This document shows, piece after piece, positions 8,192 through 14,188 of a stretch of 17,369 nucleotides of DNA. The stretch's first letter is position 1, and each line of letters begins with the position of its first letter. The stretch is from contig CAZBGL010000071.1 in NCBI GenBank assembly GCA_964491375.1, forward strand, positions 1 through 17,369, in the 5' to 3' direction. Under the pieces are notes generated by a model. That model was not told the DNA's origin, searched no databases, and saw only the letters and a program-made list of their open reading frames with translations. The translations under genes were made by a program, and so were the position numbers. The stretch comes from CAZBGL01 sp964491375. GTDB taxonomy: Bacteria > Desulfobacterota > Deferrisomatia > Deferrisomatales > Deferrisomataceae.

Positions 8192-8226
8192 GAACCTTCT
8201 CCGTGGGACGGGTGGCCCTGTCCCGT

Positions 8227-8243
8227 TGCCTAAAATCTAGACA
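8227..8243 (-). promoter_or_regulatory. 17-bp palindromic operator candidate, copy A (downstream of the promoter)
   Basis: On the minus strand this reads TGTCTAGATTTTAGGCA, an imperfect palindrome of the form TGTCTA-N5-TAGGCA. It matches a second site at 8307-8323 at 14 of 17 positions, in the same orientation. It lies about 18-34 nt downstream of the inferred transcription start and 35 bp before the glutaminase gene, a position suited to repression. I cannot name the regulator. Confidence 0.6.
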
Positions 8244-8267
8244 TTCCCTCCAAGGGCCGGGCTTCTC

Positions 8268-8296
8268 TTTTTACCGTGTTAAGGCAATGGGGTCAA
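8268..8296 (-). promoter_or_regulatory. Sigma-70-type promoter of the glutamate synthase operon
   Basis: On the minus strand, TTGACC (8291-8296, 5/6 match to the -35 consensus) is followed by a 17-nt spacer and TAAAAA (8268-8273, 4/6 match to the -10 consensus). Transcription would start near 8260, giving a leader of about 69 nt before the ATG at 8191. It is in an AT-richer island of an otherwise GC-rich region and is the only convincing promoter in the 447-bp gap. The flanking palindromes support a real control region. Confidence 0.6.
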
Positions 8297-8306
8297 CATG
8301 GAAGGG

Positions 8307-8323
8307 TGCCTATTTTCTAGACA
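8307..8323 (-). promoter_or_regulatory. 17-bp palindromic operator candidate, copy B (upstream of the promoter)
   Basis: On the minus strand this reads TGTCTAGAAAATAGGCA, differing from copy A only in three bases of the AT centre. Its centre is 80 bp from that of copy A, and it lies about 47-63 nt upstream of the inferred start, where activators often bind. Together the two sites flank the promoter. Confidence 0.6.
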
Positions 8324-8638
8324 CACCCGCGGGAATCCACCGGTTCCCCGGGGTGTCGCGGAGATCGCCAGGGGGGTTCGGATCCGCGCAGGAGTCGGAA
8401 GGCCGAACGCTATCGTTTCCCGATCCCACCGACCGCCAATGCGAGCGGCACGTCTGCCTCTGAGCGGCTCCATCGAGGCCGTGACGCCAAGCGGAGACGA
8501 ACCCCTGGCGGGGGTTGGAACGCGGGGGTGAGCTGCCGTTGCTCCACTTCGGGGGCGGGCGAATCCTTTGTGGTTGGGCGTGATAGCAAGCCCGGGCCGG
8601 GACGGCCTCCTGCAGGGCGCGGGCTGGCCCCGCCCCCC
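8324..8638. other. Remainder of the intergenic gap, no gene seen
   Basis: This 315-bp stretch lies between copy B of the palindrome and the end of the hisE-cupin gene. Short open frames cross it on both strands, but none has a ribosome site, recognisable protein content or a fixed neighbour relation. A perfect small inverted repeat, AACCCC-TGGCG-GGGGTT, is at 8500-8516. I see no tRNA, riboswitch or sigma-54 promoter. Confidence 0.5.
8616..8634 (-). terminator. Weak hairpin just after hisE-cupin, possible terminator
   Basis: Five bp beyond the stop codon, GGCGGGG and CCCGCGCC can form a 7-bp stem with one bulged base and a CCAG loop. No U tract follows, so intrinsic termination is doubtful. 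It may help Rho-dependent termination or protect the 3' end of the his transcript. Confidence 0.3.
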
Positions 8639-9307
8639 TCAGCCCGCGCTCACCGACACGAAGACCAGGCGCTCGGCCGCCCGCACCCCGTGGGGCACGC
8701 CGGCCGGCACCCACACCACCGATCCCGGCTCCACCGGGTGCTCCCGCCCGGCCGCCTGCACCACGCCCCGGCCCTCCTGGAACACCCACACGTGGTCCCC
8801 GCCGTGGGCGTGGGGCCGGATCTCCTGGCCCGGCTCGAGGCACCACAGGGTGACCCGGGTGCGCCCCCCCCGGGCCAGGGGCACCTTGGCGGGGCCCTCG
8901 TCCGAGAACGAGCGGAGCGCCGACACACGGGCCACCCGCTCCCGCGGCGGCTGCGACCGGCCGCTCTGGCCGTGGCGGCCGCGGGCCGCCTTTTCCGCCA
9001 GGCCCGAAACGCCGAACCGGCGCTCCAGTTCCCGGGCCACCGCCTCCGGGGGGATGCCCCGGGAGCCCAGGAGGACGAGCCCGTGGAACACCAGGTCCGC
9101 CAGTTCGCGCACCAGGGGGCCGTCGTCGGGGTTCTTTCCCGCGATCACCGCCTCCACGGCCTCCTCCCCGAGCTTCTGGAGGATCTTGTCCGGCCCTTGC
9201 TCCAGCAGCCGGCACACGTAGCTGTCGGGCCGGGGGTGGGCCTTCCGGTCCAGGATGACCCGATAGAGGCGGCGAACGATGTCTGAGGATGGGCGTTCTT
9301 CGCTCAT
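8639..9307 (-). CDS. hisE: Phosphoribosyl-ATP pyrophosphatase fused to a C-terminal cupin domain
   Basis: Residues about 10-108 of this 222-residue protein are HisE, which hydrolyses phosphoribosyl-ATP to phosphoribosyl-AMP in the second step of histidine synthesis. The all-alpha MazG-like fold is marked by KLGEEAVEAV (E48, E49, E52) and RELADLVFH (E68, D71), which bind Mg2+. A linker of about 20 polar residues leads to a single cupin domain (about 124-222). Cupin motif 1 is G160-x5-H166-x-H168-x3-H172-x6-G179, with His in place of the usual Glu; motif 2 is G195-x5-P201-x-G203-x2-H206. The metal ligands H166, H168 and H206 are kept, so metal binding is likely. HisE is usually alone or fused behind HisI. 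The ATG at 9307 gives a normal HisE N-terminus but has only a weak ribosome site. It follows hisF by 44 bp and is the last gene of the run. Confidence 0.88.
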   Translation of the reverse strand: MSEERPSSDIVRRLYRVILDRKAHPRPDSYVCRLLEQGPDKILQKLGEEAVEAVIAGKNPDDGPLVRELADLVFHGLVLLGSRGIPPEAVARELERRFGVSGLAEKAARGRHGQSGRSQPPRERVARVSALRSFSDEGPAKVPLARGGRTRVTLWCLEPGQEIRPHAHGGDHVWVFQEGRGVVQAAGREHPVEPGSVVWVPAGVPHGVRAAERLVFVSVSAG

Positions 9308-9351
9308 GGTTCCGAGTTCGGGAGAAGGGCCTGCCCCCAAGGGGCTTCGTT

Positions 9352-10128
9352 TCAGGCCGCGGCCAGGCGCACCGGAACCCCCCTCGAGGCCAGGAGGCGT
9401 TTCACCTCCTCCACCGTGGTCTCCCGGTAGTGGAAGATGCTGGCGGCCAAGGCCGCGTCCGCCCGTCCGTCGGTCAGGGCCTCGTAGAGGTGCTCGGCCG
9501 AGCCCGCCCCGCCCGATGCGATCACCGGGATCTCCACGGCGTCGGACACCGCCCGGGTGAGGGGGATGTCGTAGCCGTCCTTGGTCCCGTCCCGGTCCAT
9601 GCTGGTGAGCAGGATCTCCCCGGCCCCCAGGGCCTCGACCCGGCGGGCCCACTCCACGGCGTCCAGGCCCGTGGGCCGCCTCCCGCCGTGGGTGTAGACC
9701 TCCCATCCCTGCGAGGGATCCGGCCCCCGGCGCTTGGCGTCGATGGCCACCACGATGCACTGGGACCCGAACCGGCGCGCGGCCTCGGCCACCAGCTCGG
9801 GCCGGGCCACCGCGGCCGTGTTGATGGACACCTTGTCGGCTCCGGCCAGGAGCAGGCGGCGCACGTCCTCCACGGTGCGCACCCCGCCCCCCACGGTGAG
9901 CGGCATGAACACCCGCTCGGCCGTGGCCCGTACCACGTCGATGATGATGTCCCGCTCCTCGTGGGACGCCGTGATGTCCAGGAACGTCAGCTCGTCGGCG
10001 CCCTGGGCGTCGTACAGTTCGGCGATCTCCACCGGATCGCCGGCGTCGCGCAGCCCCACGAAGTTCACGCCCTTGACCACCCGGCCGGCCTTGACGTCGA
10101 GGCAAGGAATGATGCGCTTGGCGAGCAT
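9352..10128 (-). CDS. hisF: Imidazole glycerol phosphate synthase, cyclase subunit
   Basis: This 258-residue (beta/alpha)8 barrel is HisF. It takes ammonia from HisH and converts PRFAR to imidazole glycerol phosphate and AICAR. Both catalytic aspartates are in place: Asp11 in IIPCLDV and Asp130 in VVAIDAK. The phosphate-binding loops GGGVRT (80-85) and ASGGAGS (204-210) are also complete, and the length is normal. The ATG at 10128 gives the invariant MLAKRIIPCLD start, with GAGGAG very close upstream (2-4 nt). It is separated from hisA by an 84-bp spacer, long for this operon, which carries a short repeat. hisE-cupin follows after 44 bp. Confidence 0.98.
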   Translation of the reverse strand: MLAKRIIPCLDVKAGRVVKGVNFVGLRDAGDPVEIAELYDAQGADELTFLDITASHEERDIIIDVVRATAERVFMPLTVGGGVRTVEDVRRLLLAGADKVSINTAAVARPELVAEAARRFGSQCIVVAIDAKRRGPDPSQGWEVYTHGGRRPTGLDAVEWARRVEALGAGEILLTSMDRDGTKDGYDIPLTRAVSDAVEIPVIASGGAGSAEHLYEALTDGRADAALAASIFHYRETTVEEVKRLLASRGVPVRLAAA

Positions 10129-10140
10129 GGCTCCTCGGCT

Positions 10141-10168
10141 TGGATGCCAGAAAGCTGGAATGCCAGAA
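10141..10168 (-). repeat. Short tandem repeat in the hisA-hisF spacer
   Basis: Two nearly identical units, TTCTGGCATTCCA and TTCTGGCATCCA on the minus strand, lie 15-16 bp apart, 13 bp upstream of the hisF start at their nearest edge. The spacer is 84 bp, against 2-44 bp or overlap at most other junctions of the his block. The units could be a regulatory target or a dispersed intergenic element; only copies elsewhere in the genome would tell. Confidence 0.5.
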
Positions 10169-10212
10169 GACCCGGTCGTCGTGTGAGGTGGCCTGGGCCC
10201 CTCCGGCCCCGG

Positions 10213-10941
10213 TCATCCCCCTCCGGCCGCGGCTAGCGCCTCGGCCAGGTCCAGGGTTCCCTCGTACAGGGCCCGGCCCGTGATCACCCCGATCACCCCC
10301 GCCGGCTCCAGGGTTCTCAACCGCCGGATGTCCTCCACCGTGGCCACCCCGCCCGATGCGATCACCGGGACCCCGGCGGCCCGGGCGAACGAGGCCGTGG
10401 CCTCCAGATTGACCCCGGTCTGCATCCCGTCCCGCTCGATGTCGGTGAACACAAAGCCGGCCGCGCCCGCGTCCCGGAGCCGGCGGGCCAGATCCTCGGC
10501 GGCCACGTCGGTCACCTCGGCCCACCCCCGCACGGCCACGCGTCCCCCCCGCGCGTCGATCCCCACCAGGATCCGGCCCGGGAACCGGTCCGCCAGGCGG
10601 CTCACCAGCCCCGGGTCCTCCACCGCGGCCGTGCCCACGATCACGTAGTCCGCCCCGTCCGCGAACAGGCGCGCGGCCGTGGCCTCGTCGCGCACCCCGC
10701 CGCCCACCTGCACCGGCACGTCCACGGCCCGGCAGATGGCCCGGATGGCCCCGCGGTTCTCCGGCCGGCCGGCGAACGCCCCGTCCAGGTCCACCACGTG
10801 GATCCGGGGCGCCCCCAGACCGGCCCAGCGCCGGGCCATGGCCGCAGGGTCGTCGCCGTACACCGTGGCCCGGTCCATCCGGCCCTGCCGGAGCCGCACA
10901 CACCGTCCCCCCTTGAGGTCGATCGCCGGGATCACGAGCAT
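10213..10941 (-). CDS. hisA: ProFAR isomerase (phosphoribosylformimino-AICAR ribotide isomerase)
   Basis: HisA is a (beta/alpha)8 barrel homologous to HisF that performs the Amadori rearrangement of ProFAR to PRFAR, the step before HisH/HisF. This 242-residue protein has the two catalytic aspartates, Asp8 in IPAIDLKGG and Asp129 in VGIDARGG. It also has the phosphate loops GGGVRD (80-85) and ASGGVAT (195-201), and FTDIERDGM in the second half. WAEVTD near 140 is typical of HisA rather than the bifunctional actinobacterial PriA, and a trp role is not indicated. The ATG at 10941 has GAGG 8 nt upstream. It starts 27 bp after hisH and uses the operon order hisH-hisA-hisF. Confidence 0.97.
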   Translation of the reverse strand: MLVIPAIDLKGGRCVRLRQGRMDRATVYGDDPAAMARRWAGLGAPRIHVVDLDGAFAGRPENRGAIRAICRAVDVPVQVGGGVRDEATAARLFADGADYVIVGTAAVEDPGLVSRLADRFPGRILVGIDARGGRVAVRGWAEVTDVAAEDLARRLRDAGAAGFVFTDIERDGMQTGVNLEATASFARAAGVPVIASGGVATVEDIRRLRTLEPAGVIGVITGRALYEGTLDLAEALAAAGGG

Positions 10942-10968
10942 GTTCGTCGCCTCATCCGACGTCGGGTT

Positions 10969-11637
10969 TCAGAATCCAGGAGGGGCGGACGACGGCCGTG
11001 GGGCCGCTGCCCTCACGTTCTCCCAGAACCCCCTCAGGAGGGCCAGGCCCACCCGCTGGCTCTTCTCGGGGTGGAACTGGCACGCGTACAGGTTGCCCCG
11101 GGCCACGCTGGAGGCGAACGTCACCCCGTACTCGGTGACCGTGGCCACCACGCCCGGATCCTCGGGCACGGGGTAGAACGAGTGCACGAAGTACACCCAG
11201 GCGCCGTCCTCCACGCCCCGGAGCACCGGGGTCGGTGCGCGCTTGCGGATCCGGTTCCAGCCCATGTGGGGCACCTTCAGCCGGGCCGGAGCGCCGTCGG
11301 CCGGGTGGGGAAACCGCACCACCCGCCCCCGGAGGATCCCCAGGCCGGTGCACCCGCCGTGCTCCTCGGTCTCGTCGAACAGGAGCTGGTAGCCCAGACA
11401 GATGCCCAGGAACGGCACCCCGGCGAGGATGCGGTCCCGGACGACCCGGGCCAGACCGAACGCCTCCAGTTTGCGCATGCAGTCCGGGAACGCACCCTGC
11501 CCCGGCAGCACGATGGCCGCGGCGTCGGCCACGCGGGCCGGGTCCCGGGTGACCACGGCGGGGGCGCCCACGGCCTGCAAGGCCTTCTCCACGCTGCGCA
11601 GGTTGCCCGAGTCGTAGTCCACGATGACCACGTCCAT
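10969..11637 (-). CDS. hisH: Imidazole glycerol phosphate synthase, glutamine amidotransferase subunit
   Basis: This 222-residue class I (triad) glutamine amidotransferase releases ammonia from glutamine and channels it through the HisF barrel. The catalytic triad is Cys80 in GICLGYQ, His189 and Glu191 in CQFHPEKS. The N-terminus VVIVDYDSGNLRSV and the PHMGWN block (123-128) are HisH signatures. The last dozen residues (APRPSSAPPGF) extend a little past the usual end. The ATG at 11637 lies 2 bp after the hisB stop, with AAGGGG 11 nt upstream inside hisB, so translation is probably coupled. Its partner hisF is two genes downstream. Confidence 0.97.
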   Translation of the reverse strand: MDVVIVDYDSGNLRSVEKALQAVGAPAVVTRDPARVADAAAIVLPGQGAFPDCMRKLEAFGLARVVRDRILAGVPFLGICLGYQLLFDETEEHGGCTGLGILRGRVVRFPHPADGAPARLKVPHMGWNRIRKRAPTPVLRGVEDGAWVYFVHSFYPVPEDPGVVATVTEYGVTFASSVARGNLYACQFHPEKSQRVGLALLRGFWENVRAAAPRPSSAPPGF

Positions 11638-11639
11638 GG

Positions 11640-12227
11640 CTACAGGTTCCCCTTGGTGGACGGCACGCCCCGGCGCCGCGGGTCGAGCCGGGTGGCCCGG
11701 TCCAGGGCGCGACCGAAGGCCTTGAACACCGCCTCGATCTTGTGGTGGCCGTTCCGGCCGGCGAGCACCCGCACGTGGAGCGTCAACCGGGCGCTGCGGA
11801 CCAGCCCCTCGAAGAACTCCCGGAACAGCTCGGTGTCCAGGGTGCCCACCTTTCCGGGCGCCAGGCCGTCGTCGTAGGACAGGTGGGGCCGGCCCGACAG
11901 GTCCACCACCACCTGGGCCAGGGCCTCGTCCATGGGCACCGTCGCCTCGCCGTACCGCTCGAGCCCCGTGCGGTCGCCCAGGCACCGGTCCAGCGCCTGC
12001 CCCAGGCAGATGCCCACGTCCTCCACGGTGTGGTGGGCGTCCACGTGCAGGTCGCCCCGGGCCTCGACCTCCAGGTCGAACAGCCCGTGCACGGCCACGT
12101 GGGTGAGCATGTGGTCCAGGAGGCCCACGCCCGTGTCCACCCGGCACGCGCCCGCGCCGTCCAGGGCCAGTCGCAGCCGGATGCGGGTCTCGGCCGTCTG
12201 CCGTTCGATCTGTGCCGTGCGTTCCAT
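11640..12227 (-). CDS. hisB: Imidazoleglycerol-phosphate dehydratase, monofunctional
   Basis: This 195-residue enzyme dehydrates imidazole glycerol phosphate to imidazole acetol phosphate, using two manganese ions. The histidine-rich metal motifs are intact: DHMLTHVAVHGLFD (from 38), HHTVED (65-70) and HHKIEA (161-166). The length fits the dehydratase alone, so the histidinol-phosphatase domain found in enterobacterial HisB is absent and that activity must be encoded elsewhere. The ATG at 12227 is preceded by GGAG at 7 nt. It follows hisD by 33 bp and is followed by hisH after 2 bp. Confidence 0.98.
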   Translation of the reverse strand: MERTAQIERQTAETRIRLRLALDGAGACRVDTGVGLLDHMLTHVAVHGLFDLEVEARGDLHVDAHHTVEDVGICLGQALDRCLGDRTGLERYGEATVPMDEALAQVVVDLSGRPHLSYDDGLAPGKVGTLDTELFREFFEGLVRSARLTLHVRVLAGRNGHHKIEAVFKAFGRALDRATRLDPRRRGVPSTKGNL

Positions 12228-12260
12228 GTCCCGGCTCCGCGAAGAGGGTTCCCGTGGTCG

Positions 12261-13550
12261 TCACCCCCCGGCTCTCCGCTCCACCGCCCGGGCGTGGGCC
12301 TCGAGGCCCTCGAGGCGGGCGATCCGCACCACCGGCCCGGCCAGCCGCTCCAAGGCCTCCCGGGAGAACGCGAGCACGCTCGAGCGCTTCACGAAGTCCT
12401 CCACCCCCAGGGGCGAGTAGAATCGGGCCGTGCCCGCCGTGGGAAGCACGTGGTTGGGGCCGGCTGCGTAATCCCCCAGGGCCTCGGGGGTGTGGAGTCC
12501 CAGGAAGATCGCCCCGGCGTGCCGGATGCGGCCCAGGAGCTCCCACGGCCGCTCCACCGCCAGTTCCAGGTGTTCGGGCGCCACCCGGTTGGCCACCTCG
12601 CACGCCTCCTCCAGGGTGTCCACCACCAGCACCGCCCCCCGGGCGTCCCAGCTCTTCCGGGCCGTTTCGGCCCGGGGAAGCCGGGCGAGCTGGGCCTCCA
12701 CCTCCTCGCACACCGACGCGGCGAACACCTCGTCGGTGCACACCAGGGCCGCCGTGGCCAGGGGGTCGTGCTCGGCCTGGCTCAGCAGGTCCGCCGCGAT
12801 CCAGGCCGGATCGCCGCTCCCGTCGCTCACCACCAGGATCTCGCTGGGTCCGGCCACCATGTCGATGTCCACCCGGCCGTACAGCAGGCGCTTGGCCGTG
12901 GCCACGTAAATGTTGCCCGGCCCCACGACCTTGTCCACCCGGGGCACGGTCTCCGTGCCGAACGCGAGCGCCGCCACGGCCTGGGCGCCCCCGATCCGGT
13001 ACACCTCCCGCACCCCCGCGATCCAGGCCGCGGCCAGCACCTGGCGGTTCGGCCGGCCCCCCGGCCAGGGGCTCACCATGACGATCCGCTCCACCCCGGC
13101 CACCCGGGCCGGCAGGGCGTTCATGAACACGCTCGACGGATAGGCGGCCGTGCCGCCGGGCACGTAGATGCCCACGGCCTCCAAGGGGGTGACCCGCTGG
13201 CCCAGGACCACGCCGTCGGGCTCCTCCGCGAACCACGAGCCCGGCACCTGGCGTTCGTGGAACCGCCGGATCCGCTCGGCCGCCAGTTCGAGCGCCCGGC
13301 GGTCCTCCTCGGAAAGGGCGTGCCAGGCGGCCTCGAGTTCGGCCTCGGGCACCCGGAGGTCCCCGGGCCGCCAGCCGTCGAACCGCTCGGTGTAGTCCCT
13401 CAGGGCCCGGTCCCCCTCCCGGGCCACGACATCGACGATCTCCCGGACGGCGGGCTCCACGCCGGTGGCGTCCTCCGCGCCCCTCCGGCACAGGTGATCC
13501 AGGGCCTCGTCGAACGCGGGGGTTCCTTTGCGGACGAACGATTTTTTCAT
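12261..13550 (-). CDS. hisD: Histidinol dehydrogenase
   Basis: HisD carries out the last two steps of histidine synthesis, oxidising L-histidinol to L-histidine with two NAD+, as a zinc enzyme. The 429-residue length is normal. Zinc ligands Gln258, His261 (LLSQAEHD), Asp360 (LGDYAAGPNH) and His419 are present, as are the catalytic Glu326-His327 pair in VAPEHLEL. The signature IYVPGG (128-133) and the KVVGPGNIYV and VAGPSEIL stretches are intact. The ATG at 13550 overlaps the hisG stop by four bases (ATGA), with GGAGGT just upstream. Early placement of hisD behind hisG, well before the other late-step genes, is common in his operons. Confidence 0.98.
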   Translation of the reverse strand: MKKSFVRKGTPAFDEALDHLCRRGAEDATGVEPAVREIVDVVAREGDRALRDYTERFDGWRPGDLRVPEAELEAAWHALSEEDRRALELAAERIRRFHERQVPGSWFAEEPDGVVLGQRVTPLEAVGIYVPGGTAAYPSSVFMNALPARVAGVERIVMVSPWPGGRPNRQVLAAAWIAGVREVYRIGGAQAVAALAFGTETVPRVDKVVGPGNIYVATAKRLLYGRVDIDMVAGPSEILVVSDGSGDPAWIAADLLSQAEHDPLATAALVCTDEVFAASVCEEVEAQLARLPRAETARKSWDARGAVLVVDTLEEACEVANRVAPEHLELAVERPWELLGRIRHAGAIFLGLHTPEALGDYAAGPNHVLPTAGTARFYSPLGVEDFVKRSSVLAFSREALERLAGPVVRIARLEGLEAHARAVERRAGG

Positions 13551-14188
13551 GGGACCTCCAGACGGGCGCGGAACCGACGGACCAGGTCCGCGACCTCGGC
13601 GGTGCGGGTCTTCATGGCCGCCCGGTTCACGATCAGCCGGCACGTGGACTCCAGCACGGTCTCGTACTCCACCAGGCCGTTCTGCCGGAGGGTCTCGCCG
13701 GTGCTCACCAGGTCCACGACGGCGTCGGCCAGACCCACCAGCGGCGCCAGTTCGATGGAGCCGTAGAGCTTGATCACGTCGGCCTGGACCCCCCGCCGCC
13801 GGAAGTGTTCCTCGGCCAGCCGGGGATACTTGGTGGCCACCCGGACCCGGGAGCGGCTCCGGCCCGGCCCCCCGCCGGGCGGCCCGGCCACCACGAGGCG
13901 GCAGTACCCCAGGCCCAGGTCCAGGGGTTCGTACACCTGGGGGGCCTGCTCCAGGAGGACGTCCCGGCCCACCACCCCGAGGTCGGCCGCGCCGCGCTCC
14001 ACGTACGTGGGCACGTCCTGGCCCCGCACCACCAGGAACCGGTAGTCCCCGGCATCGAACACGAGGCGGCGCGAGTCGGACAGGGCGACCGACGCGGGCA
14101 CCCCGCACGCCTCCAGGAACGCCGCGGTCTCCTGCAGCACGCGGCCCTTGGGCAGGGCGAAGGTGAGGGGTCCGGCTCCGGCGTTCAT
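13547..14188 (-). CDS. hisG: ATP phosphoribosyltransferase, short form (HisG-S)
   Basis: This 213-residue protein catalyses the committed first step of histidine synthesis, joining ATP and PRPP to form phosphoribosyl-ATP. It has the N-terminal ALPKGR (11-16), the RGQDVPTYVERGAADLG segment, RVATKYP and the PRPP loop VDLVSTGETLRQNGL (158-172). It stops at the length of the short form and lacks the C-terminal ACT-like domain of long HisG; short HisG normally needs HisZ, a HisRS paralogue, for activity and feedback control. No hisZ is in this window. A Gly/Pro/Arg-rich stretch at about 102-114 looks like a small insertion. The ATG at 14188 overlaps the murA stop (ATGA), with GGAGG 11 nt upstream, and the gene overlaps hisD in the same way. 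Confidence 0.96.
   Translation of the reverse strand: MNAGAGPLTFALPKGRVLQETAAFLEACGVPASVALSDSRRLVFDAGDYRFLVVRGQDVPTYVERGAADLGVVGRDVLLEQAPQVYEPLDLGLGYCRLVVAGPPGGGPGRSRSRVRVATKYPRLAEEHFRRRGVQADVIKLYGSIELAPLVGLADAVVDLVSTGETLRQNGLVEYETVLESTCRLIVNRAAMKTRTAEVADLVRRFRARLEVP

Noticed and set aside
8381..8400. tRNA T-arm-like GGTTCGGATCC
   Set aside because: The five-base stem around it does not pair and no acceptor, D or anticodon arm can be built nearby.
8203..8531. Small plus-strand open frames (86 and 77 codons) in the intergenic gap
   Set aside because: They overlap the glutamate synthase promoter and operators, lack ribosome sites and have no recognisable content.
8192..8638. Sigma-54 promoter or NtrC site for the glutamate synthase operon
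   Set aside because: No GG-N10-GC element with the expected flanks and no GCACC-N5-GGTGC site was found; a sigma-70-type promoter is present instead.
11742..13766. Long plus-strand open frame of 674 codons opposite hisB, hisD and hisG
   Set aside because: It crosses several well-identified genes on the other strand and has antisense-type composition with no domain.
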